64,000 nt of DNA from Crocinitomicaceae bacterium (GTDB taxonomy: Bacteria > Bacteroidota > Bacteroidia > Flavobacteriales_D > Crocinitomicaceae), in assembly GCA_030727405.1 (NCBI GenBank), contig JANRBR010000023.1, positions 99,449 to 163,448 on the forward strand. Direction: 5' to 3'. Below the pieces are notes generated by a model. It was given only the letters and a program-made list of their open reading frames with translations. It ran no database searches and was not told the origin of the DNA. A program made the position numbers and the translations under genes. Shown here piece after piece: positions 19,096 to 29,816 of this stretch (positions are counted from its first letter, which is position 1; every line of letters begins with the position of its first letter).

Positions 19096-21233
19096 TCTGT
19101 GACTAATTCAAGGTCGATTTGCCTTTTTTTCGGATTAACTTTTGCAATTTTCACCAAGACTTTATCCCCAAAATTGTATGCTTTTTTATATCGAGCACCG
19201 GTGATTTTAAAATTCTCCTGATCAAAATAATAACGATCTCCTGGTATTTCTGACATCGGCACCATTCCCTCACAATGATTTTCATCCATGCGAACGAACA
19301 TGCCATGCTCGGCAATTCCGGATATGGTTCCTTCGAACACTTCACCCATGTGATCCATGACAAACAAGGTTTGAAAGTATTTTGTAGACTCTCGCTCTGC
19401 TTCTGCAGCTTTCCGTTCATTTTTAGAAATACGGGTACAAATCGCTTTTAATTCACCTCCATATCGGTGTTGTTTACTTGTTAATTCCTCTTGTAAAATG
19501 CGGTGAACCACTAAATCTGCATACCGGCGAATAGGCGAAGTAAAATGGCTATAATATTTAAAAGCCAAGCCATAGTGGCCGATGTTTTCTGTCTCGTAAG
19601 AAGCTTTCGCCATGGAGCGAATGGCCATGGATTGAACGAGTGAAAATTCATTTTCTTCCCTGATTTCTTCGAACAGCGCATTTAAATTCTTGGCAATTGA
19701 TTGCGTATCGTGTAAATCAATTTTATGTCCAAATTTTTCAATGAACACAGCAAACACATCCATTTTTCCTGGATCCGGAGAATCATGAACGCGGTAGATC
19801 ATCGGTATAGGATCTTTACCTTTTATTGGTTTGGATAAGAATGTAGCCACTTTCCGATTCGCGAGCAACATGAACTCTTCAATTAATTTATGTGCATCTT
19901 TCGAGGTTTTTATGACCACTTCAGAAGGATTACCTGTATCGTTTAATCGAAAGCGCATTTCTTCAGACTCGATGCTGAGTGCGCCGTCCTTCATCCGTTG
20001 TTTTCTAAGTATGTGTGCAACCTTGTTTAGTTTACGTATAACCTCCTGGTGTTCGCCCTCATTACCTTCAATGATTTCTTGTGCTTCTTCGTATGTAAAG
20101 CGACGATCGGAATGAATGACACCTTTACCATACCATTCTTTGTATACTTTTCCTTTATCATCCATTTCGAATACTGCAGAGAAGGTATATTTATCTTCAT
20201 TCGGGCGCAGTGAGCAAGCGATATTGGATAGTTGTTCAGGGAGCATTGGGATAACTCGATCCACTAAATAAACAGAGTTTGATCGCAACAACGCCTCTGC
20301 ATCCATCGCAGTACCTGGACGAACGTAATGACTGACGTCTGCAATATGAACACCAAGTTCGTAGTTTCCATTTTCTAAAACTTCGTAGGATATGGCATCG
20401 TCGAAATCGCGTGCATCAAATGGATCAATGGTGAATGTTAAAGTAGGACGAAAGTCCCTTCTTAGAACAATTTCTTTCTCATCTAATTCAACCGGAACGC
20501 GTTCCGCTTCCTCTAAAACAGCCTCAGGAAAAACGGGATTGATTCCTTGATTATAGAGAATGGAAAGCATTTCAGTGTCGTTGCTGCCAGGCATTCCTAG
20601 TACCGCAACAACTTCTCCGTAAGGCATCTCTGCCGTTTTTGGCCAAACCGTAATTTTAACTAAAGCCTTTTCTCCGTTTCGAGCACCATTTAAATGTTCT
20701 TTGGCCACCCTTATTTCGATTCCACTTCGGTTATTATCTGGAATTAGTAAGGCACCTTTTTCTCCTAGTTTTATGGTTCCTACAAACTGAACACGTTCTC
20801 TTTCTTTGATTTCCACGACTGCTCCTTCATCGCGATTCGGTCCCGATTTAAAAACGCGGACTTTCACTCGGTCACCATTTAATGCTTGTCCAATGTTTGG
20901 TGGGGCAATAAAAACATCCTTCTCTTTTCCTTCTACCACAACAAATCCAGCACCGCGTTGCGTTAATTGGATAATTCCCTCAACCAAATTGGTTTCTTTG
21001 CTTGAAATAAACGTAAAATGGTTGATGCGTTTAATGGCATTTCGAGAAGCAAGCGTGTTTAAACCTTCGAAAACCACTTGTCTACTCATGGGGTCTCGCG
21101 CTTCAACAATCGCACAAATTTGCTGATGACTTAATTCTATGCCAGGATTTTTTTCAAATACTCGGATTAATATCGTTTGAATACCTGATTTCTTTTTTCC
21201 TGAAGATGGTGTTGAATACCTTTTTTTGGACAT
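19092..21233 (-). CDS. rnr: Ribonuclease R
   Basis: TIDPFDARDFDDAISYE RNB motif, LLANRKVA, HFTSPIRRYADL, C-terminal S1 domain. Confidence 0.95.
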   Translation of the reverse strand: MSKKRYSTPSSGKKKSGIQTILIRVFEKNPGIELSHQQICAIVEARDPMSRQVVFEGLNTLASRNAIKRINHFTFISSKETNLVEGIIQLTQRGAGFVVVEGKEKDVFIAPPNIGQALNGDRVKVRVFKSGPNRDEGAVVEIKERERVQFVGTIKLGEKGALLIPDNNRSGIEIRVAKEHLNGARNGEKALVKITVWPKTAEMPYGEVVAVLGMPGSNDTEMLSILYNQGINPVFPEAVLEEAERVPVELDEKEIVLRRDFRPTLTFTIDPFDARDFDDAISYEVLENGNYELGVHIADVSHYVRPGTAMDAEALLRSNSVYLVDRVIPMLPEQLSNIACSLRPNEDKYTFSAVFEMDDKGKVYKEWYGKGVIHSDRRFTYEEAQEIIEGNEGEHQEVIRKLNKVAHILRKQRMKDGALSIESEEMRFRLNDTGNPSEVVIKTSKDAHKLIEEFMLLANRKVATFLSKPIKGKDPIPMIYRVHDSPDPGKMDVFAVFIEKFGHKIDLHDTQSIAKNLNALFEEIREENEFSLVQSMAIRSMAKASYETENIGHYGLAFKYYSHFTSPIRRYADLVVHRILQEELTSKQHRYGGELKAICTRISKNERKAAEAERESTKYFQTLFVMDHMGEVFEGTISGIAEHGMFVRMDENHCEGMVPMSEIPGDRYYFDQENFKITGARYKKAYNFGDKVLVKIAKVNPKKRQIDLELVTD

Positions 21234-21292
21234 AGTACGAAATTAGACATTAATCTTGTCTCGAACCTCCGAAAACTGCTGAAAGAGTGGAA

Positions 21293-22045
21293 TTAGTGTC
21301 GAACCACTAATTTTTTTGTAATGGTTTTCCCGCTTGATGCTTCAAATACAAGGAAATAAACTCCGTTGTTAAAGTCACCTACGTTGAGTTTTTTGCTACC
21401 ATTGATGACTTCTTTCATGATAACATTTCCAAGCGCATCCAACATTTTGAATGATGATTGATCCATTCCAGCTAACTGTATGGAAACGAATTCAGAAGTT
21501 GGGTTTGGAGAAATAGTCACACCTACTTCTTCTTTTATGGGTTTAACAGCTGCAACATAGTCAACAACCACATCAACAGAATCATTGTATGCGAAGCCAT
21601 TTGTTGAAATATAATAACGGTAATGTGCTGTGCCGTATATACCATCTGCTGGATCAATCGATACCTTCATTTTACCGTATTCTCCGTCGTTAATTGTAAA
21701 CAGGACGCTTTGAGTTCCCGGTGTTGTCCATGGATTTGTATTCATTTGTCCTGAAGTAAAACATGTTCCACCAAAAGGATCGGTTGCATGTCCCCAACAC
21801 AATCCGTCTGTCCAACCAGCAGGAGCATCGAGGCGCAAGCGAGTTATTCTCCAATTTCGAGGAAATCCTGTATGATTTTCGACATTCAAGGGCACATCAA
21901 ATGATGCGTTTGAAGGAGCAACAACATTGTATGTCGTACCAGATAAATCAGTAGTTTGTCCATCCAAGTGGATCATAATCCCATCTTGAGCGTAAGTAAA
22001 AGCACTTAAGCATAGGGCAATGGAGAGAAATAAGGACTTTTTCAT
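21293..22045 (-). CDS. Secreted protein with T9SS type-A C-terminal sorting domain
   Basis: Signal peptide, C-terminal SPNPTSEFVSIQL...DALGNVIMKE...NGVYFLVFEASSGKTITKKLVVRH. Confidence 0.85.
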   Translation of the reverse strand: MKKSLFLSIALCLSAFTYAQDGIMIHLDGQTTDLSGTTYNVVAPSNASFDVPLNVENHTGFPRNWRITRLRLDAPAGWTDGLCWGHATDPFGGTCFTSGQMNTNPWTTPGTQSVLFTINDGEYGKMKVSIDPADGIYGTAHYRYYISTNGFAYNDSVDVVVDYVAAVKPIKEEVGVTISPNPTSEFVSIQLAGMDQSSFKMLDALGNVIMKEVINGSKKLNVGDFNNGVYFLVFEASSGKTITKKLVVRH

Positions 22046-22176
22046 GGAACATCAATTTGTTCAAAAATAAAGAAAAAACACGAATATTCAAAATAATGTA
22101 AAGTTTTTCAGGTCTCCGTTTTTTTATACCTTTGAGTTCGGCAAGGTTTTTGAAAGAACCAGACAAAAAACATGAT

Positions 22177-22692
22177 ATGAAAACTATTTTTACGCTTGCG
22201 GTTGTACTATTTACGAGCTTTATCGCCTCTTCTCAGGATGTGTCTACAAATGAAGAAGAATTAAAGAAATTGCCTTCGGTTAGTTTAAAGGATATGAATG
22301 GTAAATCAGTGAACACCTCATCTTTGGGTCTCGATGGACCCATCATTGTGAGTTTTTGGGCGACTTGGTGCGCTCCTTGTAAAAAAGAATTAAATACGAT
22401 CCATGATTTGTATGAAGATTGGCAAGAAGAGACTGGGGTTACCTTGGTTGCTGTTTCCATTGATGATGAAAAAACGAAAAGTCAAGTTCCCGTTTATGTG
22501 AATGGAAAGGCATGGGAGTACATGGTTTTGATGGATCCTAATGGAGACTTCAAGCGCGCCATGGGCGTGAATAACGTTCCGCATACATTTTTAATTGATC
22601 GCGATGGAAACATTGTATATTCGCACAACAACTATGCGCCAGGTGATGAAGAAAAATTATACAAAGAACTTCTTCAGTTGAGCGCAAAATAA
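22177..22692 (+). CDS. Exported TlpA-family thioredoxin-like protein
   Basis: Signal peptide MKTIFTLAVVLFTSFIASSQ, motif FWATWCAPCKKEL. Start at Met16 of ORF 22132..22692. Confidence 0.9.
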   Translation: MKTIFTLAVVLFTSFIASSQDVSTNEEELKKLPSVSLKDMNGKSVNTSSLGLDGPIIVSFWATWCAPCKKELNTIHDLYEDWQEETGVTLVAVSIDDEKTKSQVPVYVNGKAWEYMVLMDPNGDFKRAMGVNNVPHTFLIDRDGNIVYSHNNYAPGDEEKLYKELLQLSAK

Positions 22693-22697
22693 TTGAA

Positions 22698-24362
22698 ATG
22701 AAACGAATACTTCTCGCATCTGTAGCAACCATTTTTTGGTTTACAAGTTTTTCTCAAGGGACACTCACTGGAAACATAGAGAGCACCTTTCAATATTTGA
22801 ATGCTGATTCCATCATTGATGCGAAACAACCTGCGGAGAAAGGGTTGCTAAATTCGTACATGAACGTTTTTTATACGCAAGGGAATTTTAAAGCGGGAAT
22901 GAGACTGGAGTCTTATCTGCCGAGAATTCAAGGGTACCCAAATCGTTTTGATGGAACAGGAATTGGCATGCGCTACATCGGTTATTCCAATGGATTTGTG
23001 GAAGCAACGTTAGGTTCATTTTACGAGCAATTTGGCACGGGATTAGCATTTAGAGCATATGAGGACAGAGCCTTAGGTTATGACAACATGATGGATGGCG
23101 CACGGATCATTGTTCGTCCAAAAAATGGAATAGTGATTAAAGGTGTTTACGGTTACCAACGCTTGTCTTTTCAAGGTGGAGCAATTGTACATGGTGATGG
23201 AATTGTTCGAGGAATAGATGGAGAAATTCATTTAAACGAGGGATTCAAGAAAATGAAGGAATTTCCGCTAGATGTTGTTTTAGGTGCATCCTTTGTAAGT
23301 AAGTACCAAGAAGACAACAACCCAGATTTAATTCTACCCCAAAACGTAGCAACCTACGGTGGACGCGTAAAATTACGTTACAAAAACTTTTATGGAGATG
23401 TGGAATACGTTCAAAAGGAACAGGATCCATCGAGTGACAATAATTACATCTATAATTTCGGTCATGCCTCAGTTTTTAATGTGAGTTATACACGAAAAGG
23501 ACTCGGAATTTTGGTGTCGGGAAAATCTGTTGACAACATGAGTTATCGTTCGGACCGTACCAAAGACTTACAAGATGTTTTCATCAATTATTTGCCTTCA
23601 TTAAACAAAACACATACTTATAATTTGGTGGCGACATTATATCCATATGCAACACAACCTTTAGGTGAAGTGGCTTATCAAACGGATGTATTGTATACAT
23701 TTAAAAAAGGAACGAAACTAGGAGGGAAATACGGAACCACCATTGGCGGGAATTTCTCGACAACCTATCGACCTCAACAAAGTACAGCAGGCATCAATGC
23801 ATTGGACTCTACTGGAGTAACTTATGTTTGTCGACCATTTCAAGCCAGTGACAGCATGTATTGGCAGGACATCAATTTCAACATCACAAAAAAATTCACC
23901 AAGAAATTCAGCACCATACTTAGTTTTTATTCCATTAAAATCAACAATGATGTTGTTAAGATCTCCAATGATGCAAGTGGCATCATTCACGCCAATATCG
24001 GTGTAGGGGAATTTTCCTACAAGTTCAATAGCAAGCATTCCTTGCGCACAGAAATACAAGGATTATTCGTTCAAAAAGAAGCGGGAGAAATCAAAGACAA
24101 AGGAAATTGGGCAACCTTATTGTTGGAATATTCCATCTCACCTGGTTGGTTTTTTAGTTTCATGAACCAATACAATTATGGTCATCCAGACCCGAGTAAA
24201 CGCGTGCATTATCCTATTATTACTTGCGGGTACATTCGCGATGCTACTCGCATTACCGTTTCCTATGGACGACAACGCGCAGGATTGTTTTGTGTAGGTG
24301 GCGTTTGTCGCTTTGTACCAGCATCTAACGGCTTAACACTGAGCTTCACTCAAAGTTTTTAA
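22698..24362 (+). CDS. Outer-membrane beta-barrel-like protein (DUF6029-like)
   Basis: Signal peptide, alternating beta-strand pattern, C-terminal GLTLSFTQSF; family name from memory. Confidence 0.65.
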   Translation: MKRILLASVATIFWFTSFSQGTLTGNIESTFQYLNADSIIDAKQPAEKGLLNSYMNVFYTQGNFKAGMRLESYLPRIQGYPNRFDGTGIGMRYIGYSNGFVEATLGSFYEQFGTGLAFRAYEDRALGYDNMMDGARIIVRPKNGIVIKGVYGYQRLSFQGGAIVHGDGIVRGIDGEIHLNEGFKKMKEFPLDVVLGASFVSKYQEDNNPDLILPQNVATYGGRVKLRYKNFYGDVEYVQKEQDPSSDNNYIYNFGHASVFNVSYTRKGLGILVSGKSVDNMSYRSDRTKDLQDVFINYLPSLNKTHTYNLVATLYPYATQPLGEVAYQTDVLYTFKKGTKLGGKYGTTIGGNFSTTYRPQQSTAGINALDSTGVTYVCRPFQASDSMYWQDINFNITKKFTKKFSTILSFYSIKINNDVVKISNDASGIIHANIGVGEFSYKFNSKHSLRTEIQGLFVQKEAGEIKDKGNWATLLLEYSISPGWFFSFMNQYNYGHPDPSKRVHYPIITCGYIRDATRITVSYGRQRAGLFCVGGVCRFVPASNGLTLSFTQSF

Positions 24363-24364
24363 GT

Positions 24365-25306
24365 ATGAAAAATTACGTTCTTCTTTTTTTGACGGTTGGA
24401 ACTTTGTTTCTTTTCAATTCCTGTGACCGGATTTCCAACCCATATCCACCACAAGCATCGCTTGAATTGGATACGACATTGTACCCCGGAAATTGGTCCG
24501 ATTATGTAGCAAATGAGTGGCCAACTTTTACAGCAAACACCAATGTGAATCGAAACATTCTGATCGAAGATTATACGGGACATAAATGTATTTTTTGTCC
24601 TGCAGCAGCTGATTTAGCACATAGCCTAGAAACAAGTCACGATGGCAGAATATTTATTTCTTCCATGCATGTTGGCCCACTTGGAATAGGCGATTTTCAA
24701 ACCATTGAATTACCAGATTACCCAATCGATTTCACCAACCCAAATGGGATTGAAATTGGAACGTATTTTGGCACAAATGATGGTGGATTCAGTGGGAACC
24801 CTAGAGGGACCATTAACCGCTTTACATTTGGAGGAAACATCTTCCAAAATCCCAATGCTTGGTCAGGAATGGTGAACACGATGTTGAGTGAAAACACCCT
24901 TAAAGTAAATATGCAGTCAGCGTTAAATTATTATCCAGAAACGCATGGAGCATTTTTGCATGTTGAAGCGGAAAAATTGGATCCAACACTCACGAATGAA
25001 CTAGGGATTGTTGCCTATATTTTGGAGGATTCGTTGGTTGGTGACCAAAAAATGAATGATAATTCTCACAACCAAAACTACATTCATCGAGACATTCACC
25101 GAGGAAATTTGAATGGACAAGCTTTTGGTCGTGTGCTAGGGCCGAATGATTTTCAAAACGGCAAGTATTACGTGAATTACAGTTTTGTTGTTCCAAATCA
25201 ATTAGACAATTCATACAATGCTGAAAACATGCATGTTTTAATTTATGTTTATGACCGTACAACTTGGGAAATCTACCAGGTGATTCGTCAAAACATCATC
25301 CCATAA
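24365..25306 (+). CDS. Omp28-related outer membrane lipoprotein
   Basis: Lipobox-like LFNSC, ILIEDYTGHKCIFCPAAADLAHSL motif. Confidence 0.8.
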   Translation: MKNYVLLFLTVGTLFLFNSCDRISNPYPPQASLELDTTLYPGNWSDYVANEWPTFTANTNVNRNILIEDYTGHKCIFCPAAADLAHSLETSHDGRIFISSMHVGPLGIGDFQTIELPDYPIDFTNPNGIEIGTYFGTNDGGFSGNPRGTINRFTFGGNIFQNPNAWSGMVNTMLSENTLKVNMQSALNYYPETHGAFLHVEAEKLDPTLTNELGIVAYILEDSLVGDQKMNDNSHNQNYIHRDIHRGNLNGQAFGRVLGPNDFQNGKYYVNYSFVVPNQLDNSYNAENMHVLIYVYDRTTWEIYQVIRQNIIP

Positions 25307-25327
25307 GAAATCATTCTTTCCAAAACG

Positions 25328-26773
25328 ATGGCGCTTAGACAACACCTTGCTCAAAAGCTCGAACAACGGCTTTCTCCTCAACAAATTCAGTTGATGAAGT
25401 TGTTACAGGTGCCAACGATGGAATTGGATCAGCGAATTAAACAGGAGCTGGAGGAAAATCCTGCACTTGAAGAAGGATTAGATGAGGTGGAGGATGATTT
25501 TGACCAAGATGAAGACTACGACGACCAAGATGAGTCCGAAGAAGAGTTCGATTTATCCGATTATTTAGATGACGATGCCGCGGATTACAAAACGCAAGCG
25601 AACAATCATTCAAAGGACGAAGAAGAACGTGTTATCCCATTATCGGGCGAACAATCGTTTCAGGAGAAATTAACGGAACAGTTGCACCTTTTATATTTGG
25701 ATGATCAGCAGTTTACAATCGCCGATGTATTGATTGGGAATTTAGATGAATCCGGATATTTAAACAGGGAAATTGAGGCAATTGTCGATGATTTGGCCTT
25801 TTCCATGAACGTGGATGTGACGGAAAAAGAAGTCGTTGAAATCCTTCAGTTGATTCAAGAATTAGATCCAGCTGGAGTTGGGGCAAGAAACCTGCAAGAA
25901 TGTTTGTTGCTGCAAATAAAACGAAAACAGGACGGTGACATTTCAAGGTATACGGCAAAGAAAATCCTTGAAAATCATTTCGAAGAATTCACGAAAAAAC
26001 ACTACGATAAAATCGCAAAAAAACTGGAAATTGATGAAATCGACCTGAAAGATGCGATGGATGAAATTCTAAAGTTGAATCCAAAACCAGGTGGATCCAT
26101 GCGTGAATCTGCCAAGAATTATCAACAAATTATTCCTGATTTTACGCTCTTTGAAAGTGAAGGACGTTTAGAATTGGGTTTAAATGGCAGAAATGCTCCA
26201 GAGTTAAAAGTGAGCCGTGAATATGAATCCATGCTGCGTTCTTATGCAGAGGGTGCCAAATCATCCAAATCGGACAAAGATGCGCTTTCATTTGTGCGTC
26301 AAAAGTTGGACGGAGCTAAATGGTTTATTGATGCGATAAAACAGCGACAACAAACCCTTCTGTTAACCATGGGAGCAATCATGGATTACCAAGAGGCTTA
26401 TTTTCTATCGGGTGATGAAACAAAACTTCGCCCAATGATATTAAAAGATATTGCAGATGTCATTGGCCTTGATATTTCCACCATTTCAAGAGTGGCAAAT
26501 TCCAAGTTTGTACAAACGAATTATGGAATTTTTCCACTCAAGTACTTTTTCTCAGAATCCCTTTCAACCGATAGCGGAGAGGAAGTCTCAACAAGAGAAG
26601 TGAAGAAAATATTATCCGATGCGATTGAATCAGAAGACAAACATAACCCATTGACTGATGAAAAATTAATGGATTTGTTAAACGAAAAAGGGTATAATAT
26701 TGCTCGTAGGACCGTGGCCAAATACCGCGAGCAATTAAACATTCCAGTGGCCCGAATGCGAAAAGAACTATAG
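25328..26773 (+). CDS. rpoN: RNA polymerase sigma-54 factor
   Basis: Region I LAQKLEQRLSPQQIQLMKLLQVPTMELDQRIKQELEENPALEEG, acidic region II, RpoN box ARRTVAKYREQLNIP. Confidence 0.96.
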   Translation: MALRQHLAQKLEQRLSPQQIQLMKLLQVPTMELDQRIKQELEENPALEEGLDEVEDDFDQDEDYDDQDESEEEFDLSDYLDDDAADYKTQANNHSKDEEERVIPLSGEQSFQEKLTEQLHLLYLDDQQFTIADVLIGNLDESGYLNREIEAIVDDLAFSMNVDVTEKEVVEILQLIQELDPAGVGARNLQECLLLQIKRKQDGDISRYTAKKILENHFEEFTKKHYDKIAKKLEIDEIDLKDAMDEILKLNPKPGGSMRESAKNYQQIIPDFTLFESEGRLELGLNGRNAPELKVSREYESMLRSYAEGAKSSKSDKDALSFVRQKLDGAKWFIDAIKQRQQTLLLTMGAIMDYQEAYFLSGDETKLRPMILKDIADVIGLDISTISRVANSKFVQTNYGIFPLKYFFSESLSTDSGEEVSTREVKKILSDAIESEDKHNPLTDEKLMDLLNEKGYNIARRTVAKYREQLNIPVARMRKEL

Positions 26774-26775
26774 GT

Positions 26776-27432
26776 ATGAAAGCAATCTTAGCACATTTTT
26801 TTTCATGGGTATTTTTACCGCTTTTCATGCCGACTTATGGCATTATTCTGACAATGTATTTGCCTTCCATGCCGGATGACCTCAGTCATCCAACGATGTA
26901 TCTGCTACCGACGGAAGTTAAAACGAAGTTGTTGCTATTGTTTTTCCTGTTCAGTGCCGCTGCACCAGGATTATCTTTTTTAGCCTTGCATCAGAAAAAG
27001 GTTATCACGACCATCGATATAGAAAACCAGCGAGAAAGAAACATTCCTTTATTGGTGATGATGGCTTATTCCTTAGTCCTGTTTTTGTTGTTTTTTATTA
27101 AGGCACCTGACGGAATCATCCCGGTTGGATTTTATGCATTGCCTTTGTCTGGCTTCATTTTAACCGCGGTTTTCATGGGAATAAACCGTTGGATTAAAAT
27201 TTCCTTACATGCAGGCGGTGCAGGAATACTCGTTGGTTATTTACTTGCGTATTTCGTTGAGCAACAACAATTTGAATTATGGATTTTGCCTGTAGCAATC
27301 ATCGCTTCTGGACTAACAATAGCAGCCAGGCTTTATTTAGACAAGCACCGTCCAATTGAAGTCTACTCTGGCTGGGTATTGGGAGTATTCCTCACCTTTT
27401 TCACGCATTATTTTTATTTGAAAGCCTTATGA
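26776..27432 (+). CDS. Multi-pass membrane protein, PAP2-phosphatase-like C-terminus
   Basis: Hydrophobic ORF; C-terminal HAGGAGILVG...ARLYLDKHRPIEVYSGWVLGV. Confidence 0.6.
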   Translation: MKAILAHFFSWVFLPLFMPTYGIILTMYLPSMPDDLSHPTMYLLPTEVKTKLLLLFFLFSAAAPGLSFLALHQKKVITTIDIENQRERNIPLLVMMAYSLVLFLLFFIKAPDGIIPVGFYALPLSGFILTAVFMGINRWIKISLHAGGAGILVGYLLAYFVEQQQFELWILPVAIIASGLTIAARLYLDKHRPIEVYSGWVLGVFLTFFTHYFYLKAL

Positions 27433-27989
27433 AAGCACTTCACGTCATGTTAATTTCTATTGGACTTTTTTTTGTTTCCTGTGCAGATTTAAAAAAGGAT
27501 GATCAAATGAAACGTATTGGTCAGCTTAAACAACGCATCGATCAAATTGAGCAAAAAAGAAAGGCAAATGAAATAGATACCTTGATGGCAATGAAAGTTT
27601 CCACAAATGCAGTCGAAATAAGGATAAAAACGTACCTCATTTTGGATACAATCAATTTGGTTTTGGGAAAAAAAATGGATGCTTATAAAATCATGCGAAG
27701 AAATTTAAAGCCATTAGGAAAGCAAAATAGCCAATTGAAAAATGCCTTGAAAGAAGAAGCACAAGTGTTGAAATCGCTGAAATTAGACATCAACAATGGA
27801 TCGGGAAGCAGGGAAAAATACGAATCGTATATTTTATTCGAAAAGAACAAAATCAATCAAATTCAAGTCCTTTTGGATGAATACTTGAAATTAAAGCGGG
27901 AAACATTAAAAACGTACCATGAATTACATCCCGAATTAAATCAATTTTCCATTGAATTAATCAGAAAGAACAACCTGCAACAGCAATGA
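27429..27989 (+). CDS. Coiled-coil lipoprotein of unknown function
   Basis: Signal with FFVSC lipobox-like site; charged helical body. Overlaps the preceding gene by 4 bp. Confidence 0.6.
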   Translation: MKALHVMLISIGLFFVSCADLKKDDQMKRIGQLKQRIDQIEQKRKANEIDTLMAMKVSTNAVEIRIKTYLILDTINLVLGKKMDAYKIMRRNLKPLGKQNSQLKNALKEEAQVLKSLKLDINNGSGSREKYESYILFEKNKINQIQVLLDEYLKLKRETLKTYHELHPELNQFSIELIRKNNLQQQ

Positions 27990-29815
27990 AATACATTCTA
28001 GTTATTCTTTTTTTCTGTTCAATTAACCTCAGTTATGGTCAAACTGAAACCGATATCCAGTTGGCTCAATACTATTATACGAACGGTGAATTTGATAAAG
28101 CGAGTATGTATTATGAGAAATTATATGCAACGGACCCATCCAAAGTCATATTCACTCGGTACTTCGAATGCCTAATGGAAATACAAGACTTTAAAACAGC
28201 AGAAAAAGTCATTAAGAAACAAGCCAATGCGAATAAAGCGGACCTCGAATTACAGGTCACATATGCACAATTTTATGAAGAGGTAAATGAAGGTTCGAAA
28301 GCAAAAAAAATCTACGAGGAAATATTGGAAAGCGTGAACAGTAATCCTGGGTTAACCATTCAGATTTACCAAGCGTTTATTGCAAGAGGAAAAGTAGAAT
28401 ATGCGAAAGCAACTTTAGATAAAGGAAGAAAATTGGCTCCGAGTTACCCTTTTAATTTTCAGTATGCGGATTATTATTCGCTCGCGGGAAACAAACCGGA
28501 AATGATGCGAGAGTACATCGACTATTTGGAGCTGCAACCCTCCATGAAAGAATCCATCCAACTCGCTATAAACAGCCGAGTGGACCTAAGTAAAAGTGAA
28601 TCAGTTGATTTTGTTGCTTTAAAAGAATTGTTGATTGGTAAAACTCAAAAGCAGAACGCACCTTTGATTTATTCCGAAATGCTTATTTGGTTGTTTGTCC
28701 AAAATCAAAATTTCAATGGAGCATTGATCCAAGCACAATCAATTGATAAGCGCATACAAGGCGACGGTTCTCGCGTATATGATTTGGGGCTCATTTGTGT
28801 CGAAAATAAGGCCAATGACATTGCCCGTAAATGCTTTGATTATGTCATTTCTTTGGGGTCAAATCAACCCTTGTATTTTGAAGCGCAAAAGTCTTTGTTG
28901 AATACAAGATTTATCGAAATCACCACGAATAGAGCCTATTCTGAACAAGAAATTAGCGCAACCATTCAAGATTACAAGGCAGCACTAGAACGCCTCGGAA
29001 AATCAAGGTTTACCTTTCAAATCATTCTGGAACTTTCTCATATAAAGGCGTTTTATGGCAATCAAATTGAGGAGTCCATACAGGATTTAACACAACTTCT
29101 TCAAACACCTGGGTTAACGGATATGCAACGGGCTCAAGTGAAAATGCAATTGGCAGATGTGAATGTGTTGGGAGGTGATATTTGGGAAGCATCCTTGTTG
29201 TATATGCAAGTGGACACGGATTTTAAATTCGAGCCAATTGGGAACGAGGCAAAGTACAAAAACGCACGTGTTTTTTATTTTGATGGGGAATTTGATTTTG
29301 CACAGGGACAACTTGGTGTATTAAAAGAATCCACCTCTAAAATCATTGCAAACGATGCCTTGCAATTATCTGTCATGATCACGGATAACTATGGGCTTGA
29401 TAGTAATTACCAAGTTATGATGTGGTTTGCTACAGCGGAGCGACTCATTGAACAACACCGTTATGATTCCGCTTTTGTGCTTTTTGACAGCATTCAAATC
29501 AATTTTCCTATGCACTCCTTGGCGGATGAAATCTTATTTCGAAAAGGAAAAGCAATGGAACAGCAAGGAAAATGGGTAGCTGCTGCCGAATTCTACAATG
29601 ACTTATTGAAATTTCATTCCGATGATATATTAGGCGATGATGCCCTTTTTCGCTTGGCAGACATGGAAGAAAACCAATTTCAAAACAAAGAAAAAGCGCT
29701 TGAATATTACAAGCGCTTAGTGATTGATTTCAAAGGAAGTTTGTTCTCCACGGAGGCCAGAAACCGCATTCGTATATTACGAGGCGATGCGAACATCGAC
29801 ACGGAAGAACTATGA
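27986..29815 (+). CDS. Tetratricopeptide-repeat protein, exported
   Basis: Signal peptide, TPR-like repeats (AQYYYTNGEFDKASMYYEKLYATDP; FRLADMEENQFQNKEKALEYYKRLVIDF). Confidence 0.8.
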   Translation: MKYILVILFFCSINLSYGQTETDIQLAQYYYTNGEFDKASMYYEKLYATDPSKVIFTRYFECLMEIQDFKTAEKVIKKQANANKADLELQVTYAQFYEEVNEGSKAKKIYEEILESVNSNPGLTIQIYQAFIARGKVEYAKATLDKGRKLAPSYPFNFQYADYYSLAGNKPEMMREYIDYLELQPSMKESIQLAINSRVDLSKSESVDFVALKELLIGKTQKQNAPLIYSEMLIWLFVQNQNFNGALIQAQSIDKRIQGDGSRVYDLGLICVENKANDIARKCFDYVISLGSNQPLYFEAQKSLLNTRFIEITTNRAYSEQEISATIQDYKAALERLGKSRFTFQIILELSHIKAFYGNQIEESIQDLTQLLQTPGLTDMQRAQVKMQLADVNVLGGDIWEASLLYMQVDTDFKFEPIGNEAKYKNARVFYFDGEFDFAQGQLGVLKESTSKIIANDALQLSVMITDNYGLDSNYQVMMWFATAERLIEQHRYDSAFVLFDSIQINFPMHSLADEILFRKGKAMEQQGKWVAAAEFYNDLLKFHSDDILGDDALFRLADMEENQFQNKEKALEYYKRLVIDFKGSLFSTEARNRIRILRGDANIDTEEL

Positions 29816-29816
29816 T

